Positions 12,901 to 26,558 of a stretch of DNA of 64,000 nt are shown here, piece by piece; position 1 is the stretch's first letter, and each line of letters opens with the position of its first letter. This stretch comes from Anopheles merus (lineage: Eukaryota; Arthropoda; Insecta; Diptera; Culicidae), in the NCBI RefSeq assembly GCF_017562075.2, contig NC_054084.1:37325499-37389498 (forward strand), written 5' to 3'. The notes beneath the pieces were generated by a model. That model saw nothing but the letters and a program-made list of their open reading frames with translations. It made no database searches and was not told the DNA's origin. The position numbers and the translations under genes are program-made.

Positions 12901-15900
12901 ATCAACAAATCTGAATGCGCAGAATTAAAACTTTAAAAAATCAATTTCACAACAACCATTCAATGAATAGCAATAATTCTACTACAGTCATACATTAAAA
13001 ACAGTGACGTTTTTTAAACAACTCTCCACTTTAAGCACCGTTAGAGAAATTACTCGAGAATAAACTGCCAAACCAAGCGAATAATCACGAGATAACACGG
13101 AACACGGAAGAAGAAAGCACAGCAACACACCACCACAAAGGTAAATTTTTCCAACAACGAAATAATGTCACGCAACGAACACGCAGCAATTGCCGCCCAA
13201 AACGCTCCAACATCCCCCTCTTCGAACAAAAACGCTGCGTGCGGAAAACATATGCCAAACAAAGCTCGGTCGAAATAATAGTGGCCGCCGAGGCGTGTGA
13301 ACGCGCGAGGTAGGGGGATGGCGGATAGAGCCATCCGACGATAGTGGGACCTAAAAATTTGGTCAACCAATGAAATCATTAGAATATCGTACCTTAAAAA
13401 GTGACCGGGCCGACTAAATACTACCGGCCCGGGGGACCGCGGGGAGTGGGAGAGATAATAGACATTCCGTTCTGCGTAAACTACCCCTTCGGGCGACGGT
13501 CCGAGCAGAAGAATTTCAAACCCATCACAGACCGTCGTCATCCATGCACGACTACTTCTCCAACCGCGCAAGCAACACGCCGTCTCTCTACGGTCTTTAG
13601 CCGAGCGCTTAGAACAAAAGCCGCAACATAAATGGACGGGCGCGACGACCCCCACCACCGTTGGACGGAAAAATGCTCTGCTCCCTCTCCCTTCCGTCTT
13701 GGGATTGAACCACGAAGGGCGGGCGGCGGGTCTGTGCTCGCGCGCGCACCAATCTCCATGCCGAATTTAATTAATTTAAGTCACGCAACAATCTTGGCTC
13801 ATTTGTCATTTCATGCATGCGTCCCCGTCCTGCTCTTTCCAAAATGCTTTTCTCGCAGCGGTTATCAAACTGCGCATACACACACACACACCAGGGAAGG
13901 TAAGGCCGTACCTCCTTCCTCTCCCCGGCGGTACTATAGATTGTCAATCTGGTGCTATTTCAGATTGCCCTGCTGCTCCAGAGAAAATGGCACCGAAAGA
14001 TGGGGTCAGACATGGCGGCTTTTTAAGGCTCTTTCGAAGTAGAAACCGCCCACAAACCCTTACGGTACACCACCACATTCTAGCGCACAGAAGAAGGTCT
14101 ATAATTTGTCGTTTCCCTTTTGGTTTCGACAGCGAGCAGCAACAACATGTTTTCAATTGTTGCGAAGCGAGTAAAAGCCCATTTTTTCCACCCAAACATG
14201 CATTATAATTAGTATTATTTAGCAGCAACCAGCATGTGTACGCCATGGGCTTTAAATATCAATTTAAACTGCTAAAACTTAGTGTAGCGTTAAACCAGAC
14301 ACACAGACACGATGTTTAGGGCGGCTGGGGTTTCGAAATCTACTCATTGTTTGCGCACGACAGCAAATAAACTTACAAAAAGGGGGGGGGGTTCGTCTTT
14401 TTCTGTCAATGACTAACGTAGACGACGAGCTCGGCTCGGTATACAGCACACAAAGGAAAAAAAACAGCTCTGTTTAAATTCAAATACAAATACGCTTGCA
14501 GCAGCAGAGAAATGTATTCTCTTTGATACTTTTCAGCAGGTTCAATCGAGAATATTGTGTCCATATGGGAAGGTAGTGTTAATAAAATGTGAACCATTAG
14601 AAAGGTAATTATTAATACCTTAAAGGAGACTTAAACCAAGGACTCATCATCACCTCAAATCAATCTGCAATAACTATTATCCCGTTGATGTATTGCTCGT
14701 ATCTTCTGGTTCACATCTACGATACGGAACAACACACAAAACGTTACCGCTGGCGTTACGATTTATCATCACTTGCAATGCTAATGAATCAACAGAAGAA
14801 AAAAATCCACGACCCCTTCCAAAAAAACCACAAACGAACAAAAACGGGGGAATACAGCCCTAAGGTTCTAACCTACAAAACAGCATGACGAACACAAAAC
14901 ACCCATACACCCAAGTAAACCCCGAATGAAAAAAAAAACGTGACGCCGTCCATACTTCAGGCATATCAAGGGCCGCCCTACTCGTCATTTTAAGCCGACC
15001 GTATCAATATCCTCCTAAACCTTCCCACCGGCTGGGGCTCGCGTAGAGTGAATGGAAAAGGCAAACTCGTTCAAGCACTCTTGCTCGAGGGCAAAGTATC
15101 CTTCTTTCCCCCTCTCTCTATGCGTCGCTACACGTCGGAGCACTTTAAAGAACCGTCGGAAGGTCGGGAAGAACGGGAAGGACGACAACGGCGGCACAGC
15201 AAATGGAAATTTAGCCAGCCCACGCGAAATCCAATAAATGAATCAAAGGATATATAGAAAAACAATCCATCCCAATGGTGGTGGTGCGGCGTCTGAATCA
15301 CCAATGCCGAGGGGGGTGGTTTTGAGTCCCTTCGGGCAAATTCGCATCCGGTACGGCGGTGAAACACCCAACGACGGGTGGGTTTGTGTGACAGGTCCGA
15401 GACGACGCTGGGTGACTGCTACTACTACTACTACTACTACAACTACACACCTTCGACCAAAATGTCCCGAGAAGAGGTGTTCTTTTTGCGTCCAACCTGT
15501 GTACAAGGGGACGTACATAAAGGGGGACACCAAATAGGGACTCGAAGCCACAGACCAAGTGAGCGCGCGTGTGTTGGAAATGGAAGGAAATACGAGAAAG
15601 AAAAAAAACATAGCGCGGCAACAGACTTGTTCTGACGTAAAAATGACGACAAAAAATGTAACTCGACCCGCTTTACACCTCTCCACTCTCACACATACAC
15701 ACACGCACAATCGTTCACCTTCCCTAAATCTTCCCCACCATCGCTAGTGTTCCACACGGACGACTTACAACCGGGCGAGTGCCGGCAGCTGGACGTGTGC
15801 GTGTGCGTTAGTGTCTCACTCGACTTTATCCCATAAATTTGCCAGCAGCCCCACCACACAAGCGCTGTTGTGCCGGTGTGTATCCTGCGGTCATCCTTTG

Positions 15901-16390
15901 CCTGTTTCTTGCGGAGCTATAGCACACCAGCAGCGAGGGTTATTCCAAAGACAGCAAATTGCAGGATCGACTCGACTGTTAACTCGGTTAAGCGAGAGGG
16001 ATACACGTATGGCATAGTTTGCGCAAAACTGTGCCATTCTATGCAATTTAAATGATGTAGGATACGTGGACGTGTACCCCCCCAGCGCGCATGTGGTGTC
16101 GTTAACTTTGGCTGTAAACCGTCATAAAACAACCAGTTAGGTAGAGCGCGGATACATGGAATATTTGGTATATTGACCGGAAGTGATGTACTCAGTAATA
16201 ACACACAAACCAAAGAAAAGACTGCCGGCTAGGTTGTCGTCTGATTTTATAGTCCTCGATTTACGAGTGTGACACGTTTAAAGGTATCAGAATCAATAAT
16301 TTAATCGCTCGGATTGCGTATCCGTTGCTCATGCACTTTCTCTCAAAACACGTTCAGCATTTTGTTTGTGTAACATTGAAGTTAAGATAT
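9941..16390. other. Gene-free region with scattered simple repeats
   Basis: No supported gene. It contains a short CTG-type run near 10040, a perfect 8-bp inverted repeat CCGGGCCG/CGGCCCGG with a 12-nt loop (13405-13432), a poly-G run at 14382-14391 and an (ACT)n run at 15421-15440. Reading frames on both strands are short or low in complexity. Confidence 0.5.
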
Positions 16391-16935
16391 TTGGGCTTTT
16401 CACGATACTAGGCACCTTTTTTCTATGAATTTTGACAGTTGGTGACTGAAATCATGTCAACACTGCATACAAAACCAAACACAAAACTAGCCTGCGATAT
16501 TCAGTCTAGATTATTTCAGCCTCAAATTTGGAATTAGATTCGAGTACCTGTTCGAAAAAATGGCCAAACAAGAAGGTGTTTACATTTATCCCAAGGTGCA
16601 TTAAAGAGATCAAGTGGTATAATCTATAATCAAAGTGTACCAGACGGTCTCATAGCCTGTTTTTATAACCAAATTTTAATGTCCTTCTTTTGACAGGATG
16701 GGTGAAAACTTTTGCTCAAACAGGCTCTCTGGTAACTTGTCGAATTAACACTCTTAAAATCTTCATTCAGAAGCAGAAGCGGTAAAAATCAACCTTCTAA
16801 ATGTATACACCTTGGGATCTGCCCAGCTCTACATTATACTCTCTTTGATAGCTGCTCGAACACTGCTATACAATGCAAACAGCTGATATTTCAGCCTACG
16901 ATCTTAAAAAGAAAAGGGGCTCATTAACAGATGTA
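16391..16935 (+). mobile_element. Inverted-repeat MITE-like element, copy A
   Basis: This stretch is homologous to 50130-50690. Shared segments, in the same order, include GATTCGAGTACCTG, CGAAAAAATGGC, TTTATCCCAAGGTGCATTAAAG, ATAACCAAATTTT, ATACACCTTGGGAT, GATAGCTGCTCGAA, TGCAAACAGCTGATA and TTTCAGCCTACGATCT. Within the element TTTATCCCAAGGTG and CACCTTGGGAT(AAA) are inverted relative to each other, so it can fold. It has no coding capacity. The ends are approximate; the central 150 bp has diverged between copies. Confidence 0.65.
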
Positions 16936-17174
16936 ATGCCATGTAACCAGCAGCTCCAGGTATTGAGTCTACAGCTACAACCGAATAATCGAAAGAACTC
17001 CCAAGGAGCTAATAAAGCATCTATAAACCATAGAAGAAACAACAATAGCATTGCAGCTTCAATTTTGTGAGCTAGTTTTTTTTATAATATTATTTCAGGT
17101 TTGACTGACCTTGTAACAAAACTTGTTAGTGTATGTCTGGTGTCGTGGGTGATTTATTATTTGATATGGTCTAT

Positions 17175-17357
17175 CATGCGTAGTACGACTTAACAACATG
17201 CCCGTCATGGGTTCAAGCCCTGAATAGACCGTGCCCCCATACGTAGGACTAACTATTCTGCAATAGTAACAATAAGTCACTTAAAGCCAAGCTCACTTCA
17301 CTAGTAGGTACAAAGGCAGGCCTTGACCGACAACGGTTGTTGTGCCAAAGAAGAAGA
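17175..17357 (+). repeat. tRNA-derived SINE, type A, copy 1
   Basis: The head contains ACGACTTAACAACATGCCCG and a B-box GGGTTCAAGCCC, followed by a unique body (GACCGTGCCCCCATACGTAGG, AAGCCAAGCTCACTTCACTAG, CAGGCCTTGACCGACA) and a GAAGAAGA tail. The same sequence recurs at 63488-63669. The tRNA-like head with an internal promoter plus a short repeat tail is the usual SINE layout. The head is shortened compared with the other copies. Confidence 0.7.
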
Positions 17358-17364
17358 TCGTATG

Positions 17365-18013
17365 TAGTGTTGGGTTTCATAAATCTTTCGTTGAGATTCA
17401 TTCCTATGAATCTTAAGTGATGAGTGATTCGAATCTCGAGTCGAATCTTCAAAGATTCACGAAAATCTAAAGATTCACAAATCTTCAAAAATTATTGAAT
17501 CACTAAGGCTTCATGAATATGTTAAGATTTATGAATCTATAATCTTCATAAGTCCATTAAAATTCATATATCTCCAGTGTTTCATGAATCTTTAGAGATT
17601 TATGATTTCCAAAAAAGTTAATTTGCACAATCCCACCTAAAACTTGCCCGTTGTGGGTTCAAGCCTCGCATCGACCGTCTCCCCGTAGCAAAACAAACTA
17701 TCCAGCTGCGTGGTACTTTCCAAGAAGTCTCGATAGTCTGTATAGGCTGGCATGACCACGTAGGTTTTTACACCGAGAAGAAGTCTAATAAAAAGCTCTA
17801 GAGATACGATCATCTTTGGATTCTTTAGAGATTAATGAATCTATAGAGATTCATATTTTTTTCAAAATTCATGGATCTTTCGAGATTCATGAATCTTTGA
17901 AGATTCATGAATATTTGAAATTCATGAATCTTTCCAACCGAGAATCAGATTCATTGAATCATTCTAAAGATTCATTCAGATCCATGAATCTGAATCAGAT
18001 TTACCCAACGCTC
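17365..18013 (+). mobile_element. Non-autonomous hAT element with GATTCATGAATC array, copy 1
   Basis: The terminal inverted repeats are TAGTGTTGGGT (17365-17375) and ACCCAACGCTC (18003-18013). Flanking 8-mers ATCGTATG and ATTATATG agree at 6 of 8 positions, which fits an old hAT target duplication. The two outer thirds (17376-17620 and 17815-18000) are arrays of the palindrome GATTCATGAATC and diverged forms; where clearest (17884-17925) it is spaced every 18 bp. The middle (about 17630-17795) is a SINE type B piece with a GGGTTCAAGCCT B-box. There is no transposase. The same structure recurs at 62899-63477. Confidence 0.8.
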
Positions 18014-21000
18014 ATTATATGGTAGAATTTAATGCTTCAACTATGTCTATCAGTCGTTAACAATAGTTTTATATTCCAATTGCAAAATCAATTGCAAATC
18101 CTTAAGGCCTACGCAATACAATTTATTAGTCCTGAAATCAGTATATCAAGATCATCAGATATGAATCCAAGCATCAGCATATCCAATATGACAATAATAT
18201 TAGGTAAACACTTACTTCACAAAGGGACGACACAAAATCTGAAACGAAATAAAAAAAGAAACAAATTAGGAACAACTCACACAACAAACAGTTCAACACA
18301 ACTATGATACACGCTAAACCGATTTTTCCCATTCAATAGCCATCGTAGCGCATATTTTCCCCCGAAAAATTGCTCACAATGCACCATTATACACGATAGC
18401 CATTCGCTGACGCACAGCATGTTAACTCTACTGACCCTCTTTCACTCCATTACCCAAAATCACGATAACAGAACGTACACCACACCACCACACTCAATGT
18501 GCACATTAGATTCGTGTCCTTAATTCAGGTCCACCAACACACCAAAAGTGTGGGGGGACAATATTTTGCCCAGTCATTTGACACTAATAGGGAGCTAAAC
18601 ATTTCTTTTTGCGCTAATCTTCACAGAACATCGGGAAACATCGAGCAGGAGCAGTGAAACCGAGCAGCAAACATGCACAGCATCACGAAACGTTCATGTG
18701 TGTGTGAGTGTGTGCTTGTTGATGACTTCGTGTGATTCCCGTTCCAGCATAGCGACGTTTCCCAACTCAACGTGTGGAGAGGAGCATAAGCGCGCTAATA
18801 TAATACTCCCGGGGTGAGCTGACTTCCGAAACACCCATTGCTAGAGGCGCCACCCCCATCGTTTACACGTTTCTAACACCGGCCTCGGCCACTAACACAT
18901 CGTGTCGGCTGGCTGGCTGCTCCGTGTCCGCGTGAGAACCGTTTCCGATGTTTCGTGGGTTCCGCGTTGAATCGCTGTTGTCGTCGCCCCACTGCCGTCG
19001 ACAGTTTGGCGCACGAAATCCTCATCACCCAGCCAACCACCACCACACCACATCGGTCTTTTCTTTAGCTTCTCTCCACGCAAATGCACTTCCCACTTCC
19101 AGGCCAAGGGACATCATATCACGCGAAGCACACGGCAGAACATGGCTGTGCCTCTGCTTTCGCCCTTCGATCTTGGCGACGCGATAGAGTGTATATTTTC
19201 ATCGGCGCCAAGCCATACTCAACATTTCGTCCCCACTGTTGGCTTCCTCTTCTGTTCCCCTCCCTTTATCCTGGGTTCCCTTCTATTTGGCACCTACTCG
19301 AAAGGAAAGCTATCAATAGCATATAATCATCAACAGTGTGTAATAGCGCATAAATACATGCTTTCTATGGTGCCGATCGAGCAACACAGACGGAGAAGAA
19401 GTGGAAGCTTGCACACGACGCCGCGGTTTAATAGTGGTCGGAATGGCGTACAGTTCCGTTGGATTGTGCAATTGTGCCCTGAATGGAGGAACATCCACTT
19501 TGCCGTATTTTTGTTTAAATATCTTTAGCTCGTCATTCGTGGCCCAACGGAAGAACCGGAAATGGAAATGAAAGTATATCCGGAGTTCTAGACGGACGCC
19601 AGTGCGTGTCAAGTGCGAAACGTGGCGTGGGTGGGTTGGAACGTTGGATGACATTATTACAAACCCATGCAGAAACTGTGAATAATTGTTAAGTTATAGA
19701 AAATAAGAAAGAACAGGCAGTACACACATAAATTATTCTAATAACAAAGCTTTGGAGTTAAACGGATATGAGTGCGCCCATAAGGCCATACAAATTATCC
19801 ATCTTTATGCGCTTAATCAGTCCATTACTACGCCATTAAGGTCAATTGAATTACTGTATTGATCATCCGGGTTTGGAAAGGCATATGGTCATGTATCATG
19901 CCCTCATAAGATGATGTAAGCCACCGCGCTTGGGACGAACAAAACAACATTAGATTATGAGAGCATCATTTGAATGAAATGACACAACATTCTTGAACAT
20001 ATCAATGATAACAACAGTCATTTATTCTACAGACTTTGCGAATTGATTCAAGTTCCTGCTTTGCCTACATTCTCCATCACATTTGCATACCGAGCGCGTT
20101 ACTGGTGTCAACATACGAGCATTAAACACCAATCAAACACCCATCATACAGATTTCCCACAATAAAAAAAACCCACAACACATGTACTGCCGCTTACACA
20201 GCATGGGCCAAATAATCTCTCGTAAGATAGAATCTTATTTTTATCTCCATAGGCAGACATTCTTTTCCCACAATCTTGCGACCCTCGGTCGTGTAAAGGA
20301 GGGACGCGGATCAAGATGCCTAAATTGAGCTAAATTATCGAACAATTAGCTGCCGCATTGGTAGTCTATCGTCGACACATTGAGGCAGCACAATCCAGAC
20401 CATCATCATACGGTTTCTCTTTTGGGGAAGTCTTTACGGTAATGTGCCCTTGGATCAAAGGAGAAATGGGGTTTTTCAAGAGACGCACACCAAACGCAAC
20501 ACACACTGTGTTCTGGTATTTGTCACGTGCATCGCCCTCAATGACATATTATCACCATTCGTTAGCTGAGTGATCCATCCCCGTCCCAGTGCCTTTTCTT
20601 TGGTTGAGCAGCGGGATGCGCGATTAACATCGATTGTTGCGCTTCTGTGTGTTCGCGCATTGCGTTTCGCGCCGTTCAACACCCTTTGCTCTCACTGCGC
20701 CGCCGATTAATCACACGAGGAATGTTGCGGACGGAAACGGGCAGCAGCAGCAGCGTGACCGGCAGAGCATGGTGTTTCAACTGACGAAGATGGACAGCCG
20801 CGGCCTTACACTACACTCGTCAATCAAATACTTGTGCTCGATTAATCGATTAATTCAACGACTTTTCCAATAGTAAAAAGGCAATGCTGAAGATAGAACA
20901 AGCGCGAGAGGCTGTGTTTGCTGTGAAGTAAAATTTAAATATTGATTCACACAATATTCTATATTTTTCTAACAATTCTAACACACCCAACGTTACATGT

Positions 21001-22167
21001 ACTACCCCACATGGATGGCTTTCACTCTCACCAACCCTCTGCGCGCTTACACGCCCAAGAGCGGGTGGTCCATTCTTTTCGAATAAAATTTTACAAAAGA
21101 AATTGAATAATGGCACACCAAGCAAACTACTCTATTGTGCAATAAAAATGATCCAGTTGACAAAGCGGCTACACCATCGTTTAAACCAGCATTTCTTTTC
21201 CCGTGCGCTGCTGTTCCTCCTGTCAGCAGCAAGAAGAAGGCACGATATTCGAACAGTTAATTGGATAACATTGGACCGCATTGCTTCTATGCTCACAGAC
21301 ACACATGTCGCATTCGCTCAAGCATATTATAAATGTTGGAAAGAAATGCCTGATGATGATGGTAGTAGTATAGAACGCGTTCACAGGCAGCATATGGCAA
21401 AATGGCGACAATATATTAATTGGCTCCACTGAGCACAATTTATTGAACTGCGCGCCGCCGTGCTCCGGGTCATCCGCTCTGGTTGTTACGCCTCAAGCAG
21501 CAGTCAAAAATGTGCTGTGTATGCTTTAGTTATGATTTAGGTATGCGTGTTCCATGAGTCACTGAGCATACTAACGCACCTCTATCGCATAATCGCAAAA
21601 AAGGACGCATGATCTACTGCGGAGGCTGATGAAATAGTCGCTTTAAATAGTTTTACACATTTTTAAATGAGAAATTGATTAAATTATACATTCGATTGAA
21701 TACGCAAGCTCAATTTACATAGAAATTAAATATCGACATGATTAGTGATAGTGTTCCACTAAAACGCCTGTTTTTGCTCTCAACTATGCTCTAACTCTAA
21801 TATCGTGTTATAACCAATACAAAGTGATAATCCATTTTTTATATAACTTGATGAAGATTGATGTAGCTATTTGAACAATATTTTGTGTACAAGCTGTATC
21901 CCTCTTTGTTTGCGAATCACTTTCTTCAAACCGAAACCAACCTCCACTTAGAAGAGTAGTGTGCCATACGACATCAAACATCAATCAATCGTTCGTTGCA
22001 CGATTATTTTTTTCCCAAAGTGTAAGCAGTAGTTCTCCCCTGATAGCCCACCCACGTAAAAAAACACACACACACGTGTGTAACATCTTGAGTCAACTCG
22101 CACTCGCACCAGAAAAAAAGCTACAAGAAGTTCCTTCCGCACTTGTCGACTCGAAACATTTGACGGA
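18014..22167. other. Intergenic region, no supported gene
   Basis: No family-level coding match. The longest plus frame (21103-21432) has ordinary composition but no recognisable domain, no splice context and no visible conservation. I saw no RNA gene or repeat boundary. Confidence 0.45.
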
Positions 22168-22175
22168 GTTTGGAG

Positions 22176-22991
22176 TAGTGGTGGGAGCTTGAAATCAGAC
22201 TTATCCGATTTCGATTCCGTGTTCGATTCCGGAGACGATTCCGGAGCCAATTCTGGATTTGACTCGGGAGCCGATTCCGGAGTTGATTCCGGAGTTGAAT
22301 CCGGTGCCGATTCCGGAGTTGATTCCAGAGTTGACTCCGGGGCCGATTCCGGAGTTGATTCCGGAGTTGACTCCGAGGCCGATTCCAGAGTTGACTCCGG
22401 AGCTGATTCCAGAGTTGATTCCGGAGCCGATTCCGGAGTTGATTCCGGAGCCAATTCCGGAGCCGCTTCGGAGTTGACTCCGGAGCCGATTCCGGAGTTG
22501 ATTCCAGAGCCGATTCCGGAGTCGTCTCCGAAATCGGCCGCGGAATTTATTCCGGGATCGGAATCGGCTTCGGAATCTATTCCGGGATCGGAATCGGTTC
22601 TGGAATCCAAATTGGAACCTGGGAATCGCAATTTGCCACGGTAACGGAATCAAGATTGATTCCAAACAAGTAATTAGCTCCGGAATGAGAATCAGTTCTT
22701 TAATTGAAATAAGAAGTTTCAGAAGCGAAATCAGTCTGAGAATCTCCGGGAGAATGCATCGTTTATTAGTAAATTTTGATTCTTAGCGGCTATCAATACA
22801 TAGCATTATTGGACCCAAACGCCTATTCTTATGGAAATGCCAAAACCGACTCCGTTTCAAATCCGATTCTGACTTCGGACCCAAATCGATTCCGGAGCCT
22901 ATTCCGGACCTACTATCCGGAATCGATTCCAAAAAACTTCAAAAACTAGCAGGAATTGATTCCGACGAAAACTTCATTTTTCCCATCACTA
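22176..22991. mobile_element. Non-autonomous hAT element with GATTCCGGAGTT array
   Basis: The terminal inverted repeats TAGTGGTGGGA (22176-22186) and TCCCATCACTA (22981-22991) match at 10 of 11 positions. They are flanked by identical 8-bp target duplications GTTTGGAG (22168-22175 and 22992-22999). This is the diagnostic hAT footprint. The left half, 22199-22620, is a tandem array of about 35 units of the 12-mer GATTCCGGAGTT or GATTCCGGAGCC; the right half holds scattered diverged units (CCGGAATCGATTCC). There is no transposase. Because the 12-mer lacks stops on either strand, both strands show spurious D/S/G-repeat open frames. Confidence 0.88.
22199..22620. repeat. 12-bp tandem minisatellite (GATTCCGGAGYY)n
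   Basis: The period is 12 bp, seen as a four-residue D-S-G-(V/A) repeat in the plus frame. Units differ mainly at the last three bases (GTT, GCC, GTC) and at transitions in CCGG. The array lies wholly inside the hAT element described above. Confidence 0.9.
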
Positions 22992-22999
22992 GTTTGGAG

Positions 23000-25900
23000 T
23001 TTCTCTCACACGCCCTTTGACCTGCAAATGATGCCTACACAGCTACTGCTGTGTGCTCTCCTCACTAATTCGACCACTTTGCACCGCTATGTCATGCAAA
23101 ACGTAGGCAAAAAGATACGCATCACCATGTCGCACCGAAGAATCGATCAAATCGGAACCAAACAAGAAAAGAGAAAGGGAAACAACTTCCCAACTGATAA
23201 AGCAATTAAGTGTGAACAGGCGCGAGCGCGCGCGTGTCTGTACAACCCTTACACACAACAAATTTCCCTATCGGTATCAAAAATGTCGGTACACTCGGAA
23301 ATGAAATTCAGTGCGATACGCGACGCAGAACATTTCTCAGCCCGTCGTGGTGTGTTGTATTGCACCGTGCCCGCGCACCCGTCTGACGGTGTTATGCTCT
23401 TTGCACGATGGTAACGTAATTCAATTAGGCCAATCAATCTTTTATCTATTTTATGTGCGTTGTGTGGATTCCGTACGACCAGAACTGATTCAGTTAACAC
23501 AGAGTCCCGGACTGAGTATGTATGTGTGTATGTGCGTTACAGAGAGAGATAGTGTGCACATGTGTGTTGTATAAATGGCAGGTCTCACCGAAAGGTTGCC
23601 GCCCTCATACTCTCCTAGAGACGCATCAGCAACACGCTCAGGTCAAGAAGCCAATGACCGCTACTCCCTTTGCATATTTCAATGCTGGCGGCAATCCAAG
23701 CTGGCAGGAACCAGTCCCATCGGTCCATGTGGGAAGTGAAAGCGATCTTAGAATAGCACTACATTGGCCCCCCCTGCGGCACACCAACACGGGTGCTAAG
23801 GGTCACCACCACGAGTGAAGGTTGAGAGACGGGAGAAGACGAATATACAAAATATGTATGGCAGTCATTGGTGGTAGATAGGACACCCCCAAGCCTGCCT
23901 CACCCGTCAAAAAAAAAACCTCCGCGCGTTCCATCCAAATCATACAACCGATTGATGACGATTAATCGACGACCGGTGGAGCAGAAGTTCGACGCCCTAT
24001 GCTCGGACGTGAACGTTTTGCCATCTTCTGCGCAGAGAAAGCTTAAGCAAAAATGTTACTTTACCACCGGAGGCTACACACTACACACACTCTCCACACT
24101 TTGGATCCACCCTTTCGAATGGCAAATACGAAAATACAAACACAACCATAATCCTTTGGCGATCTTAGCATCGTTTGTGGGAATGTGGCCGTTCGCGGGT
24201 AGATGATGATCTTCATTCAGACCCCAATGGGAAAGCCAGGTGGAAGACGGCTTGGTTATCACTGTGACCGATTGACCTAACTTTACCAGCAAGACGAATA
24301 TCCAACGCGATATTTTAACAAATTGCACAGATTCTGATAGAGGCGTCAAACTATTTGTGGAGATAAAAGGTTAAAAACGTTCCAAACAACTCACTAAGCA
24401 TCAAGCATTTTGTTGGGTTGTGCTCTGTTGCTATTCCACACATTTTGGGAATGAATGAGGGGATATCATGGGAGATTACATGATCCACCGGCTATGTCCC
24501 GATGTAAACCCAAAAACAATGGGTGCGCGCTTGCTGGGAGTGAGATTTTACATGAAGATAACAAAAAAATGGACATTAAACATCATGACTACGTCCCTAA
24601 TGCCTACAAAATGACAACGAATCATCGTAAAACCATCCACAGTTTGCTTTCCTATGATCAGAAGCATCCGCGCCACAGTATCAGATGATCTCGAATTTCG
24701 GCGATCGCCAAGCGTACAACACCGGCTCGTCTATTATTTCAGCTGGCGTTATAGGAAGAAGTATTTTCTTCTGAAAACTTCCCTTCGAGTTCATACGATT
24801 CACGAATGCGGGTGAAACATCTGCTACGCGAATCCCTCTCTCTCTCTCTCTCTCTCGCTCTCTATTCGGCGGTTTTTGTTCCGGAGGCTTCTACACACCC
24901 AGAACAACATTCGAGAGAAGTGGCGAAACAAAACTTGATCGATGGGAATTAACTAGCATCGTATCGTATCCCCGCAATAAATCCCCGGCAAACGAGAGCA
25001 CAAACGGTCGAACCTGCCGGGCGGCATCATGCACGCATCGGGCGGCCCTGGGTAAACTAGCGAGACAAGAAGCAGCGGTGAAACTCCACCACAAAAAAGG
25101 GTTAGAGATTCACGCGCTCTCGCTTCCGTGTGAAGACGAGCCACACACATTTGCGCGATCGCGATCTCCTCAACATGTGCCGCGTGTGGGCTTGGCTGAC
25201 TGGAGGGAAGGAACAGACAACACTACCAACATCTTTATTCTCGTTGTGTGCTTCGATTTTCTTCCCACCCGCCTCACAGCAAAAAGATCGTTCGGTGTGT
25301 TCTTGAAGGTGGGAGAAGGAGTTCGCGGCCTAAACGCTGCGGTTTTTCTTGGGTGTAGTTATAGCACCGTCCGCCATCGTTACCTTCCTTTATGGCTCTA
25401 TCTGGCATCATTTTTTTATTCGATTTTGAATGTGTATCATTCACACAAACATTGGTAATGTCCGCGTGGTTGGTTGATGAATCCCAAACTGGGTCTCCCG
25501 ATGACTTTTCGGGGTCGCTTTCCATACACCACCATACATCATGTACGCCAAGCAACGTTCGTCCAACAAAAAAAGCCTCTCCCAGCAGGAAAGAAGGAAC
25601 TCACGGGGCCACTACTTGGCGGTGTGATGGCACGCAACAAACAAACACGGCCGCGCAATTTGAAGTTGGTGGAAAAGCCAACCGCACAAAAAATCCGCAT
25701 AGCGTGGCCGGCTGTGTGAACATGGCAAGTAAGAAAAAAGAACGCACACAGACACACAACATGATCATGCACGCGGTGCGCGGAAACTCGGACCTTCGGG
25801 GAGGGGTACAACACAGAGACGGAGAGGGCAGATAGATCTCTTCGCTAGATACGGCGGCGTGTGGCCCGCGTGCTTTATTGAACCAGTTCCGGGCGTATCT

Positions 25901-26315
25901 AGCGTGTCCGAGCGCGGTTGCCTCTTTGCTTTTTTCTCCGCTCATTCCAACCACTCAATTCTCCCATCTTCATTAAAGTATTGTGGCACTTTGGCCTCCG
26001 AACGATCATCAGCAGGTGAGATGTGCGCTTTTGCGGAGTGTCTAGGCGAGCTTGGGGCACATCTTCTCTAATGGCATTTTGGGTTTGGGAGTTGAACTTA
26101 ATTCAAGGTTACATTTAATTGCGCCTCTGTGTAAGCCTTCCTGCTAGAGCTGTTTTGGAAACGGAATCGAGCCTGGGGGGAGAAGGGGATTGGTGAATTA
26201 TTCTTATTGAAGGGCTGCTTATTTGTGCAATTTTAATGAAGGTATGGGTAGGTAGGTATCTGGTCCAGCTGGTATGTCGTAAGGGAAAATGACTAGAATC
26301 ATAATGAAGGTTTCA
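23000..26315. other. Intergenic region, no supported gene
   Basis: Open frames are short, overlap on both strands and lack recognisable domains. A (CT)n run lies at 24835-24862. I saw no repeat boundaries or RNA genes. Confidence 0.45.
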
Positions 26316-26558
26316 TACAGGGTATTTTAGGAATTCTCATAGCTTATAGCTTATTGACTCTTTCCTACGTGAAATGAGCTTAATGTAATGGGATTGGACT
26401 CTAAAGCACCCTTGTTGGACAATTCTAAGAGGAACTTCCAAGGAGCCTGTCGAAAAAGGGTGCCATAGAGTCCTATTTCCAACATACGAAGTTTACTTCC
26501 AATAAGAAAGAGTCGAGCAAGTGTCCCACAACTATGAGAACCCCTGGAAAACCCTGTA
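26316..26558. mobile_element. TA-flanked hairpin MITE (mariner-type footprint)
   Basis: A 25-bp terminal inverted repeat starting CAGGGT and ending TTCTCATAG (26318-26342 against 26532-26556, about 20 of 25 matching) is bounded by TA on both sides. Inner segments are also inverted: GACTCTTTC, and GGACTCTA..GCACCCTT against AAGGGTGC..TAGAGTCC. The whole 243 bp could therefore fold into one hairpin. There is no coding capacity. The TA duplication suggests a Tc1/mariner-type transposase acted in trans. Confidence 0.72.

Noticed and set aside
22189..22644. Plus-strand 151-codon frame (and minus-strand 216-codon frame) of D/S/G and E/S/P repeats
   Set aside because: Both come from the stop-free 12-bp repeat inside a hAT element; the period, the target duplications and the two-strand openness argue against a protein.
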